38,370 nucleotides of DNA from a virus: positions 1 through 38,370 of IMG/VR virus record IMGVR_UViG_3300020420_001021, one strand, 5' to 3'. Made by a program: the position numbers and the translations under genes. This document shows, one piece after another, positions 8,924 through 16,141 of the stretch. Numbering within the stretch: position 1 is the first letter of the stretch; each line of letters starts with the position of its first letter. Under the pieces are notes generated by a model, which saw nothing but the letters and a program-made list of their open reading frames with translations, searched no databases and was not told where the DNA came from.

Positions 8924-8955
8924 AAAGTGAGCAGAATTACTCTGCTCACTTTTTT
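8924..8955 (+). terminator. Rho-independent terminator after tctA
   Basis: An 11-bp perfect stem, AAGTGAGCAGA (8925-8935) with TCTGCTCACTT (8941-8951), encloses the loop ATTAC and runs into a T-tract. It lies 25 bases after the tctA stop and just before an early promoter. It is the clearest terminator in the window. Confidence 0.92.
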
Positions 8956-8956
8956 C

Positions 8957-8984
8957 TTGACTTCTTACATATATCGCTTATAAT
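8957..8984 (+). promoter_or_regulatory. Sigma-70 promoter TTGACT-16-TATAAT
   Basis: The -35 box TTGACT (8957-8962) and a perfect -10 box TATAAT (8979-8984) are 16 bases apart. The promoter sits directly behind the tctA terminator. The expected transcription start falls at about 8990-8992, on the ATG of the next gene, so the transcript may be leaderless. Confidence 0.85.
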
Positions 8985-8990
8985 ATAGTT

Positions 8991-9689
8991 ATGGTAAATC
9001 CTGAATATGATACATGGCTTTCTGTGGGCGGTTATCTGCATACTAGCGGAACAACTGGACCTAAGAAAAGTATATTACAATCTCCAGAAAAGATTACAGC
9101 GAGTAACACATCGGCTATCATGGCACAAAAGCTAGGAACTGAAAGTAGAGTGTTGACTGTAGGTAAACTCAAACACGCCGGAGGTATTTTTGCACAGACA
9201 TTACCAGCTTATACTATAGGAGCATCAATTAAGGTAGATAACTTCAATCCTTTATTCTTTACACAAATTATTAAAAGTTATACTCATACACATTTAACAC
9301 CATTACAAGCAAAAGACGTAATGGATACAGATATAAATGTAGACTATAATGGAATATGGATAACTTGTGGTAGTGATAGAGTTCATTGGAATGTAATAGA
9401 ACATTTTGTAGAACGTGGTGCAACATTTATGGCTAATTGGGGAATGACTGAGGTAGGTCCTATTGCAATTAATTCAGTCTTTACAAGTTTAGATCAGGTA
9501 TTAGAAGCCAAAGAAAAATGTCCAAAAGATTACACATTGTTAGGAAATACTTTTTATTGTGATTACAAAATTCTAAATGAAGAACTAATAGTAAAAGGTA
9601 ACATCAGTGTATATGGTGATAACTGGTTTGCAACCGGTGATTTAGTAAAAGAAGTAGATGGTAATTTATATTTTAAAGGCAGAAAATGA
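8991..9689 (+). CDS. Minimal adenylate-forming (AMP-binding, ANL) enzyme core
   Basis: Core motifs of acyl-CoA synthetases and adenylation domains appear in order: TSGTTGPKK (residues 18-26, ATP loop), NWGMTEVG (A5), WFATGDLV (A7) and a terminal YFKGRK (start of A8). At 232 residues it lacks both the usual 150 or more residues before the ATP loop and the whole C-terminal lid domain; ANL enzymes normally have 450-550 residues. It may be a minimal ligase for a small carboxylate, or need a partner. The stop overlaps the next start (ATGA). No ribosome-binding site precedes the ATG, fitting a leaderless start. Confidence 0.8.
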   Translation: MVNPEYDTWLSVGGYLHTSGTTGPKKSILQSPEKITASNTSAIMAQKLGTESRVLTVGKLKHAGGIFAQTLPAYTIGASIKVDNFNPLFFTQIIKSYTHTHLTPLQAKDVMDTDINVDYNGIWITCGSDRVHWNVIEHFVERGATFMANWGMTEVGPIAINSVFTSLDQVLEAKEKCPKDYTLLGNTFYCDYKILNEELIVKGNISVYGDNWFATGDLVKEVDGNLYFKGRK

Positions 9690-10507
9690 AAGCATTAGAT
9701 AAGTCAAACTTATTATTCGTTAGTTTTGAACAAGCGGCTCGTGGACATAGACTGGCTAGAGTATTAGCAACATTACCAAATGTTTATTGGTATAGTCACC
9801 CAGCAAATGGTATAATGCCATGGAATATTTCTAGTAGAAATGATAGTTCTATTGAGCAAAGAAAGATAAGTGGATATCATTATAATAGATTAATGCCCAA
9901 TGGAAAGATGTTGCCACCGCCATATGACTACATACAAAAGTTTGTAAAAGACAAACATAAATACTATACACAAACATTTGAAGAACAATTTAATGAGTCA
10001 GGTGGTCATCTTATTCCAAACAATACTTATATTTTATATTGTACTCATAGTTTGCCTAATGAGATTAGAGAATATTTTCCTAATGCTAAAATAATTAATA
10101 TTGTACATGACCCAGTGGCTTGTTTGAAAAGATATATGACAGTTGGACTAAATTTTCCAGGATATGTTAGACATCAGACAGTTGAAGAAACAAATGAATA
10201 TCATCAATGGACTTTACATTTAAAAAGAAAGAAGCCAGATTTAACAGTTAAAGATGTTTGGGCAGTAGAACAACATGGCGTATGGTATGAAGACTCAATG
10301 TATGATGAACTTAAATCTTATAAACTAAAATTTTTCAAACAAAGAAGAGCAGTTCGTATGCAACACGTTGATGATAAGGTATTAAGTACAGCCAACGTTA
10401 GAAGCTATAAAATATTTAAAGACTTTATAAATGATAGAGTTGATACAAAACAAAAGACACATAAATTTTTAAACTTGGAACATGAACTATGGACACATCG
10501 AAATTAA
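9686..10507 (+). CDS. Unknown protein, possibly sulfotransferase-like
   Basis: The 273-residue protein starts four bases inside the preceding ligase gene. Its first strand (LLFVSFEQAARGHRLARVL) has the place of a 5'-phosphosulfate-binding loop but lacks a clear P-loop. The segment NAKIINIVHDPVACLKRY resembles the 3'-phosphate-binding segment of sulfotransferases (strand, then Arg/His-Asp-Pro, then helix). That likeness is weak. Neighbours are better sulfotransferase-like candidates, so a cassette role is plausible. The function is otherwise unrecognised. Confidence 0.5.
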   Translation: MKALDKSNLLFVSFEQAARGHRLARVLATLPNVYWYSHPANGIMPWNISSRNDSSIEQRKISGYHYNRLMPNGKMLPPPYDYIQKFVKDKHKYYTQTFEEQFNESGGHLIPNNTYILYCTHSLPNEIREYFPNAKIINIVHDPVACLKRYMTVGLNFPGYVRHQTVEETNEYHQWTLHLKRKKPDLTVKDVWAVEQHGVWYEDSMYDELKSYKLKFFKQRRAVRMQHVDDKVLSTANVRSYKIFKDFINDRVDTKQKTHKFLNLEHELWTHRN

Positions 10508-11193
10508 TATTTTTAACAGGTGCTCCTGGATCAAAATGGAGTGCAATTAGCTGGGTATTAAGTGAAGTACCAGAACTAAATGTAGACAAAACAGACAGAA
10601 CTCCTGAACGTTTAATGGTACATAAAGAAGTATATAATGGAGTTAGACATACAGGTGCATACTTTGGCCCAGGACAAGATTTAGGTACAGAGTTTGATAA
10701 CATTACAAAATTTACAAAGGAAGAAATCTGTGAACAAATCAAAAAAGGTTGGGAAGTATGGGATGATTCAAAGCATCACATTGTTAGGTGTCATCAGTTC
10801 ATTAATAATTTCGATTGGCTTGTTAAAACTTTTCCAGAATCGAAATTCGTTGTTGTCACAAGACGACCAGAACAATGCGTCATAGGTTGGAAAAGTGTAG
10901 GAGGTATTGATATACCATATCCACATTATAAAGAGTATTATAAAGATAATGAAACAGCAGAAATTATGATTAAAGAAGAAGCTCAGAAGGCTTTGGAAGT
11001 TATGTTTGTTCATCAAATGGATACACATATCGCTAGTTCAGGACATTTTAAAAGAAAATGGAATTTAGAGATAGAATCAGAAGACAGTGATTTAGCACGT
11101 TATATTAGATCAATTGAAGGTTATATGTATAAACAGGAAAATCCAATGTCATTATTAAAGTTTGATGTGGTAGTAGGATATTTAAATTTATGA
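10489..11193 (+). CDS. Sulfotransferase-like P-loop protein
   Basis: The N-terminus LIFLTGAPGSKWSAISWVL has the strand-loop-helix form of the 5'-phosphosulfate loop of PAPS-dependent sulfotransferases. SKFVVVTRRPEQCVIGW matches the 3'-phosphate-binding strand and Arg-Xaa-Pro turn. The product is 234 residues, near the lower end for this fold. The start overlaps the previous gene by 19 bases. Acceptor unknown. Kinase or other P-loop functions cannot be excluded. Confidence 0.6.
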   Translation: MDTSKLIFLTGAPGSKWSAISWVLSEVPELNVDKTDRTPERLMVHKEVYNGVRHTGAYFGPGQDLGTEFDNITKFTKEEICEQIKKGWEVWDDSKHHIVRCHQFINNFDWLVKTFPESKFVVVTRRPEQCVIGWKSVGGIDIPYPHYKEYYKDNETAEIMIKEEAQKALEVMFVHQMDTHIASSGHFKRKWNLEIESEDSDLARYIRSIEGYMYKQENPMSLLKFDVVVGYLNL

Positions 11194-11378
11194 GTAAAAA
11201 AGATAATCCATTTGAACCTAAAGATACTTGTAGTATTTGTGATAGTAAATATGATGAAGATGCAGGTGGCATACAAGGACATTTTGGAATATTACCAGTT
11301 ACATTTTGTGAATGGTGTTACTCAAGTATATACGATATGATAGCACAAGATATAAAGGATAATCCACCAGATGAGTAG
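11190..11378 (+). CDS. Small zinc-ribbon protein
   Basis: Two CxxC pairs, CSICDSKYDEDAGG and FCEWCYSS, about 27 residues apart, form a probable zinc ribbon in a 62-residue protein. Between them lies a hydrophobic segment (GHFGILPVTF). The stop overlaps the next gene by eight bases, and its start overlaps the previous one by four. Such proteins often contact nucleic acid or protein partners, but no role is shown here. Confidence 0.7.
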   Translation: MSKKDNPFEPKDTCSICDSKYDEDAGGIQGHFGILPVTFCEWCYSSIYDMIAQDIKDNPPDE

Positions 11379-11994
11379 AATGTTAATAATGACAGGTCCC
11401 CAAGGATCAGGTAATCATTTATTTTCTAAAGTATTTGCATTACATGAAGATGTGTATGGTTGGAAAACATTACTTAATACGTATTGGGAAGGACATCACC
11501 ATGAACCGTTTGCCAAATATTGGGGCAAGCCACATTTATTAAAAGAGTTTGATTGGACACAAAGTGATTATTATGTAACAAGTATTTCATGTCCTTTCTA
11601 TACAAACGGAATGCCATTAGTACCAGACTATCAATCGTTTATAGAACAAGTGCAAGAATATTGTGATGTTGAAATTGCTCTTATAGGTAGAGATCAAAAT
11701 ATTGTAAAGAGTCAACAGGAGAGAGTACGTGGTTCTGCAACATTAGATATTGCTTTACAAGAGTATAAATTTCTAACGGCAGAACATGATGTACATTTTT
11801 TAAGTCAAGAACTATTGTATATGTATAAAGGGGATTATCTTGAACAGTTAAGTAGACAACTAGATTTTCCTATTGCTTATTATGATCCTGAAGTTGAAGA
11901 GATATTAAAAGCAGATGCAAACGAAAAATATATTAAAAAAGTTCACGAATACTGGTTGGACTTTGAAGTTCACCGAGCTCAGCGAGAGAGTTAA
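11371..11994 (+). CDS. P-loop protein, sulfotransferase-like
   Basis: The 207-residue protein begins MLIMTGPQGSGNHLFSKVF, a P-loop-like strand-loop-helix like that of sulfotransferases (PxSGxxxL). VEIALIGRDQNIVKSQQERV may be the second phosphate-binding segment. It follows the zinc-ribbon gene in the same cassette. The 3' end overlaps the convergent glycosyltransferase gene by 62 bases. The substrate is unknown and a nucleotide kinase is a possible alternative. Confidence 0.55.
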   Translation: MSRMLIMTGPQGSGNHLFSKVFALHEDVYGWKTLLNTYWEGHHHEPFAKYWGKPHLLKEFDWTQSDYYVTSISCPFYTNGMPLVPDYQSFIEQVQEYCDVEIALIGRDQNIVKSQQERVRGSATLDIALQEYKFLTAEHDVHFLSQELLYMYKGDYLEQLSRQLDFPIAYYDPEVEEILKADANEKYIKKVHEYWLDFEVHRAQRES

Positions 11995-12673
11995 GTTTGT
12001 CTCTATACATTAGCCAATATTCCTCATAATCCTGTCCCCATACATCATTAAACGGCCCACCATTTGTAAAGTGTAAGGCGTGTGGTAAACTAGTTTGATG
12101 TTCATATTCACCTACTAAAAAATTCCAACTTTTTGATATGGATCCAAGATTATTATCTTTCGTCCATTCAAAACGGTGTAACCACTGTGGTGTTTGATTA
12201 CTTACAGTAATAGGAGTTAGTTTCTTACAGTCATTATGTTCACAATTAAATATCATAAGACTACTCCAATTCTTCTTAGGGAAGGTTAATTGAGGTTTAT
12301 TATAAAACTTTATATTACTTTTAGGAGTGTATTCAGGGTGTTGAACACACCAGACACTAGTGAACGAATAGTTAACTTTTTCTAATATTATCTGATCCCA
12401 TAATTTAGTAACGTTATCTAAGAATACAAAATCACTATCAACAAACATAGCAAACCCTTTATACCCTGTCAGATATGGAACTAAAAATCTACTATAAGTG
12501 AACTCAGTACTAGATGGATCTCCGTCAGGTCTAAAATATTTTTCAGCCTTACGTAGTTCATTAGTATCTAAATGATATATTTCAAGTGGTACTGAACTAT
12601 TATATCTTAAACTATACTCACAAACCTTTGATGCATCAGCTTGTTTTGAGTCATAACCTATAAATATTTTCAC
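11933..12673 (-). CDS. GT8-like glycosyltransferase
   Basis: The N-terminus KIFIGYDSKQADASKVCEYS and the metal-binding motif FVDSDFVFLDN (DxD) are typical of GT-A fold glycosyltransferases related to family 8, which use nucleotide sugars. Length is 246 residues. Translation begins at a GTG that overlaps the stop of the upstream 53-aa gene (GTGA). It is the last gene of the minus-strand operon and runs 62 bases into the oppositely oriented P-loop gene. The acceptor is unknown. Confidence 0.7.
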   Translation of the reverse strand: MKIFIGYDSKQADASKVCEYSLRYNSSVPLEIYHLDTNELRKAEKYFRPDGDPSSTEFTYSRFLVPYLTGYKGFAMFVDSDFVFLDNVTKLWDQIILEKVNYSFTSVWCVQHPEYTPKSNIKFYNKPQLTFPKKNWSSLMIFNCEHNDCKKLTPITVSNQTPQWLHRFEWTKDNNLGSISKSWNFLVGEYEHQTSLPHALHFTNGGPFNDVWGQDYEEYWLMYRDKLNSLAELGELQSPTSIRELF

Positions 12674-12831
12674 TTTTTTATTTTTTCATGATACTTCTTA
12701 GATTTTCTCATGCCCATATAGTGATCCCCTGGTTCGTAATTCCATTTCTTTCCATGGTGTCCTCTAATATCAGCATAAAACATACGAAGCTTCACTAATA
12801 ATTTTATCCATTCACCATGGTTTATTTTCAT
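12670..12831 (-). CDS. Small basic protein, 53 aa
   Basis: A frame of 53 codons fits exactly between rpiB and the glycosyltransferase gene. Its ATG shares one base with the rpiB stop (TAATG), and its TGA overlaps the next GTG start. The peptide begins MKINHGEWIKLLVKLR, contains several His and aromatic residues, and ends in a Lys-rich tail. The tight packing is the main evidence that it is real. No family recognised. Confidence 0.65.
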   Translation of the reverse strand: MKINHGEWIKLLVKLRMFYADIRGHHGKKWNYEPGDHYMGMRKSKKYHEKIKK

Positions 12832-13325
12832 TACAGTTTCCCTAGTTTTTCTACTCTCTTTTTATGTCTTCCACCTTCAAACTTTGTCGTTAAAAAGGTT
12901 TCGATTATTTTTTTGGATTGGGCAAAACTTGTAAAATCAGCACCTAAACATAAAACATTCGCGTCATTGTGTTTACGTGCCATTTCAGCATCTTTGGGAG
13001 TTCTGCAAACTACCCCTCTAATATATTGGAACCTGTTGGCGGCTATTGATACGCCAAATCCTGAACCGCATATAATAATTCCCATATTATAGACTTTCCA
13101 GCCTGCTTTTACTTTATCCCATGTAGCAAAATCCTTAACTACAGCCTGTACAACATCAGGATAATCGGCTTTCTTTTTATTATTATATACTCCTGCGTCT
13201 TGAAATAAAGTAATTCCAAATCTTGTTGGGTTATCATCATCAAGTGGTGTTAACCATTCGGATATTTTGTCCTTGAGCTCCATGCCTCTATGGTCTGAAG
13301 CTATTTGTAGATCTATTGATTTCAT
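12831..13325 (-). CDS. rpiB: Ribose-5-phosphate isomerase B-like protein
   Basis: RpiB/LacAB family isomerases interconvert ribose 5-phosphate and ribulose 5-phosphate. The start IASDHRGMELKDKI, the central GIIICGSGFGVSIAANR with the active-site Cys, and ARKHNDANVLCLGA all match the family. The product has 164 residues, near the usual 150, with a small insertion around residues 28-52. It would feed ribose phosphate to PRPP and nucleotides, or modify another sugar phosphate. It lies in the minus-strand operon, five bases after the upstream gene. Confidence 0.9.
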   Translation of the reverse strand: MKSIDLQIASDHRGMELKDKISEWLTPLDDDNPTRFGITLFQDAGVYNNKKKADYPDVVQAVVKDFATWDKVKAGWKVYNMGIIICGSGFGVSIAANRFQYIRGVVCRTPKDAEMARKHNDANVLCLGADFTSFAQSKKIIETFLTTKFEGGRHKKRVEKLGKL

Positions 13326-13329
13326 AAAT

Positions 13330-14334
13330 TTATTGTCCTAACCTATGCCTACTTATGTTCGGCCTATTATTTGTGAATGAATTTGCAGTTAAAGTATTAG
13401 TTTTATATTTTGAGTCTATCAAACTTTTTGGAGCCTTTACAAAACTTTCTGGTAACCACGTATCATTAACGAGTAAAAATTTAAACTCTCCTAACTGGAA
13501 AGTCCAATCATTTTTAAAGTAAATATCATCTATCATTTCCTTTGATTCCATCATACCCATTCTATGAATAGCATCTACATAAGTTAGATGATCAACATCT
13601 ACTTTAAATTTTTCTTTATTCTTAATTTTTCTATATTTTACAGCCGCCTTATGAAGTCCTAAAGCAAATGGCTTGTAATGATAATCATCAACATGGAAAG
13701 TATGTCCGTCTATTTTAACATTAGTGTGAAAAAATCTAAATGTATGATGATTAGCACAATGAAACATTTCAACTAGTTCATCTGGAGTATTCACTTCATC
13801 ATATGGAAGTGTCCAGTGCCAGGGAGATGGATCAAATTCTGGGTAATGTACATAAAAGCATCTAACTCTAGCTTGTGGTTTCAATAAACATAACACTATT
13901 CTTTTATCACTACCCGGGTGGCAACTATATTTTCTGCCAACTTGTATAATTTGTAGGGGTGATTGTTGTTCTTCTTTATCTATACTTTGGCTTAACCACC
14001 ATAACTTAAATATACTATAACAAGAATATATGTCAATATTTCCTCCCAGACTCTCATCTTCAGTCCATTGAGCAGGGTCAGTAATCTTAAATTGCTGTTT
14101 TCTGAAGGGTGAGACACTTTGGTAACGTTTAATTTTATCGCTCATAGTATCAATTAGTGTAGTTGATTCAAGAGGATCGCTATCAAATATACTACGGAGA
14201 GTCCTGCCAGGTACGTTAAACTTGACTATTCTAGCTCTATCAGTAGTTTCCATCCAATTCCAGAAGCCATTAACCAACTCTTGATTTCGAGCAGATATGT
14301 CATCCATTGTTAAGATTTTTCTTGATTTTTTCAT
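13330..14334 (-). CDS. Unknown protein, 334 aa
   Basis: First gene of the minus-strand operon. No known domain was recognised. The sequence is rich in aromatic residues and His (for example PSPWHWTLPYDE and HCANHHTFRFFHTN), without signal peptide or membrane segments, so it is probably cytoplasmic and folded. The ATG follows a short leader after a perfect TATAAATA box on this strand (14378-14385), which suggests late expression. Confidence 0.75.
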   Translation of the reverse strand: MKKSRKILTMDDISARNQELVNGFWNWMETTDRARIVKFNVPGRTLRSIFDSDPLESTTLIDTMSDKIKRYQSVSPFRKQQFKITDPAQWTEDESLGGNIDIYSCYSIFKLWWLSQSIDKEEQQSPLQIIQVGRKYSCHPGSDKRIVLCLLKPQARVRCFYVHYPEFDPSPWHWTLPYDEVNTPDELVEMFHCANHHTFRFFHTNVKIDGHTFHVDDYHYKPFALGLHKAAVKYRKIKNKEKFKVDVDHLTYVDAIHRMGMMESKEMIDDIYFKNDWTFQLGEFKFLLVNDTWLPESFVKAPKSLIDSKYKTNTLTANSFTNNRPNISRHRLGQ

Positions 14335-14349
14335 GAGATTGCCTTATAA

Positions 14350-14357
14350 TATAAATA
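14350..14357 (+). promoter_or_regulatory. T4-type late promoter box TATAAATA, rightward
   Basis: A perfect match to the T4 late -10 box lies in the 71-base gap between the divergent operons. It would drive the small membrane protein at 14406 and the genes after it. Perfect matches are expected by chance in this much AT-rich DNA, but this one is in the right place and orientation. Confidence 0.7.
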
Positions 14358-14377
14358 AATAAGTATGTATATAACAT

Positions 14378-14385
14378 TATTTATA
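14378..14385 (-). promoter_or_regulatory. T4-type late promoter box TATAAATA, leftward
   Basis: On the plus strand this reads TATTTATA. It is a perfect late box for the minus-strand operon, whose first ATG is 44 bases further on. It faces the rightward box at 14350-14357, 20 bases apart, so the two transcripts would begin almost on the same bases. Confidence 0.7.
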
Positions 14386-14405
14386 CATATCAAGAAAGCG
14401 AAATC

Positions 14406-14534
14406 ATGGATTTATTTATTTTATGGCACTGGCTTGCCATCATAACTGTTATCGGAGTATCGTTTACCTGTGGGTATATTACTCACAAAGTGATGTCTGA
14501 ACAACAAAAGAAACATAAAATCAATAGAAGGTAA
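14406..14534 (+). CDS. Small single-span membrane protein, 42 aa
   Basis: A 42-codon frame after the rightward late box encodes a hydrophobic helix (WLAIITVIGVSFTCGYI, about residues 9-25) followed by a Lys/Arg-rich tail, the layout of a one-span inner-membrane peptide with cytoplasmic C-terminus. The upstream ribosome-binding site is weak. The gene ends eight bases before the next. Function unknown; holin-like or accessory roles are possible but not shown. Confidence 0.6.
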   Translation: MDLFILWHWLAIITVIGVSFTCGYITHKVMSEQQKKHKINRR

Positions 14535-14541
14535 ATTTTAA

Positions 14542-15246
14542 ATGTTAGATACTTTTATGCTGACTTTCGGTGAGCCGGAGGCAGATGAAAACTTTGAAAT
14601 ACTGAAACAAAAATCTCCAAATGCAAAACGTATTGATGGAATAAAAGGTTTACTTAATGCACATAAAGCCTGTGCCGAAGAATCAAGAACCGGATATTTC
14701 TACGTAGTTGACGCAGATGCAGTAATTTCAGAAAACTTTCAATTTAAATTTGAACCCAGTGATAGGCGTGAAGCATATCCTGGTGTTCCAGAAACAGAAT
14801 GTGTTTTCACATACAGAAGTCATAATCCAATTAATGATTTAATATATGGATATGGTGGAGTTAAATTATTTCCAAAAGCAAATTTATTAAAAGTAAAAGA
14901 ATTTAAAGTAGATATGACAACTTCAATTGGTGCAAAATTTGTTCCTAAATTTGAAATATCAAACACAACAGCATTCAATACTGATCCATTTAATACTTGG
15001 CGTAGTGCATTTAGAGAATGTACAAAACTAGCAAGTAATATTATAGATCATAATAAGCAAGTAGACGATGCTTATCGATTAGAAGTATGGTGTACACGAG
15101 GCGATAATAGACGCTTTGGTGAGTACGCCTTATTAGGAGCCCAACAAGGTAAAGACTTTGGGTTACACTACAAAGATAATCGTAATGCATTAAACAAAAT
15201 TAACGATTGGGAATGGTTGGAGAAAACATTTAATGAGTCGATCTAA
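14542..15246 (+). CDS. Glycosyltransferase-like (GT-A) protein
   Basis: The segment TGYFYVVDADAVISENF contains a DxD-type metal-binding motif at the end of a hydrophobic strand, as in GT-A glycosyltransferases; an N-terminal strand (DTFMLTFGEPEADENF) precedes it. The C-terminal half (EVWCTRGDNRRFGEYALLGA) may be the acceptor-binding part. Length is 234 residues. The stop overlaps the next start by 14 bases. Sugar and acceptor are unknown. Confidence 0.6.
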   Translation: MLDTFMLTFGEPEADENFEILKQKSPNAKRIDGIKGLLNAHKACAEESRTGYFYVVDADAVISENFQFKFEPSDRREAYPGVPETECVFTYRSHNPINDLIYGYGGVKLFPKANLLKVKEFKVDMTTSIGAKFVPKFEISNTTAFNTDPFNTWRSAFRECTKLASNIIDHNKQVDDAYRLEVWCTRGDNRRFGEYALLGAQQGKDFGLHYKDNRNALNKINDWEWLEKTFNESI

Positions 15247-16141
15247 AATTAATGAAGTTTTAGAAAAAGAGTCTTGGCTACGTGGTTTATCAGACTATGC
15301 AGAGTGGGCTGGTTTTTTAGATAAGTATGATATAGTATACAAAGGTATGTTTACTACTTCCAATTTTAAGATGAGGGATCTCATATTTGAACTTATGAAA
15401 GTAACTGATCGTGGAAGTCTAAAATTTGGTGATACTGAACTTAAATCATATGTTAACACGGCAATAATGAGAACGTTGAATACCTATTATCCAAAGAGAG
15501 AAATTATCTTAGCCATATTAGCAAAAATAACAGAAGATGAATTTATTAAAAGATTGAATGGAATGGTTGGATATTGTGTTGAGCAGGACATAGAAATCAA
15601 AAACTTTAATGATTTCTTTAGTAGAGGACAAGTTAAAAGTAAAAATTGGTTAGTAGATGAATTATTAGAGATTGTTGATGGCAGTGTAGGTAACGTAGTA
15701 TTCTACGGAGGTTGGTATAATCTTACCGCCCATTTCTTCTTTGAAAAGTTTAAAGCAAATACAATTTATAGTGTTGATATAGATGAATCTGTTGTTGAAC
15801 CTAGTAAAAAATTATATGAAACAGAAAAATTTATAGGAATAACTGACAGTGTTGAAAATATTATTTGGGAAAACAAAAACGTTGTTAAACCATTTAATGA
15901 CAGAATTGATGCAGTAGTAAATACATCTTGTGAACATATGGATAACACTTGGTTTGATAACTTACCAAAAGGAACCTTTGTTGTATTACAATCAAATAAT
16001 TATTTTGAGAATAGTCAACATAGTAATTGTTGCAAGACATTAGAAGAAGCTAAACAAAAATATCCAATGGAAACTATCTATTATGATGGTGAATTGGATT
16101 TACAACTTTATACAAGATATATGTTAATAGGAGTCAAGTAG
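15233..16141 (+). CDS. Methyltransferase-like protein, copy 1 of tandem pair
   Basis: A helical N-terminal half (residues 1-130) is followed by a Rossmann-like half. VGNVVFYGGWYNLTAHFF resembles motif I of class I SAM methyltransferases, with an acidic strand end in YSVDIDE. NTSCEHMDNTWFDNLPKGTFVVLQSNNYF resembles motifs IV-VI. The protein (302 residues) is clearly paralogous to the next gene, with shared blocks FFSRGQV, VVFYGGWYN and NTSCEHMD. Substrate unknown. Confidence 0.65.
   Translation: MSRSKINEVLEKESWLRGLSDYAEWAGFLDKYDIVYKGMFTTSNFKMRDLIFELMKVTDRGSLKFGDTELKSYVNTAIMRTLNTYYPKREIILAILAKITEDEFIKRLNGMVGYCVEQDIEIKNFNDFFSRGQVKSKNWLVDELLEIVDGSVGNVVFYGGWYNLTAHFFFEKFKANTIYSVDIDESVVEPSKKLYETEKFIGITDSVENIIWENKNVVKPFNDRIDAVVNTSCEHMDNTWFDNLPKGTFVVLQSNNYFENSQHSNCCKTLEEAKQKYPMETIYYDGELDLQLYTRYMLIGVK

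Noticed and set aside
12659-12666. Perfect TATAAATA on the plus strand
   Set aside because: It lies inside the start of the minus-strand glycosyltransferase gene and would drive antisense RNA; several chance matches are expected in AT-rich DNA of this length.
14406-14534. The 42-aa membrane peptide as the missing TctB
   Set aside because: It has one span instead of four and is 5 kb from tctA.
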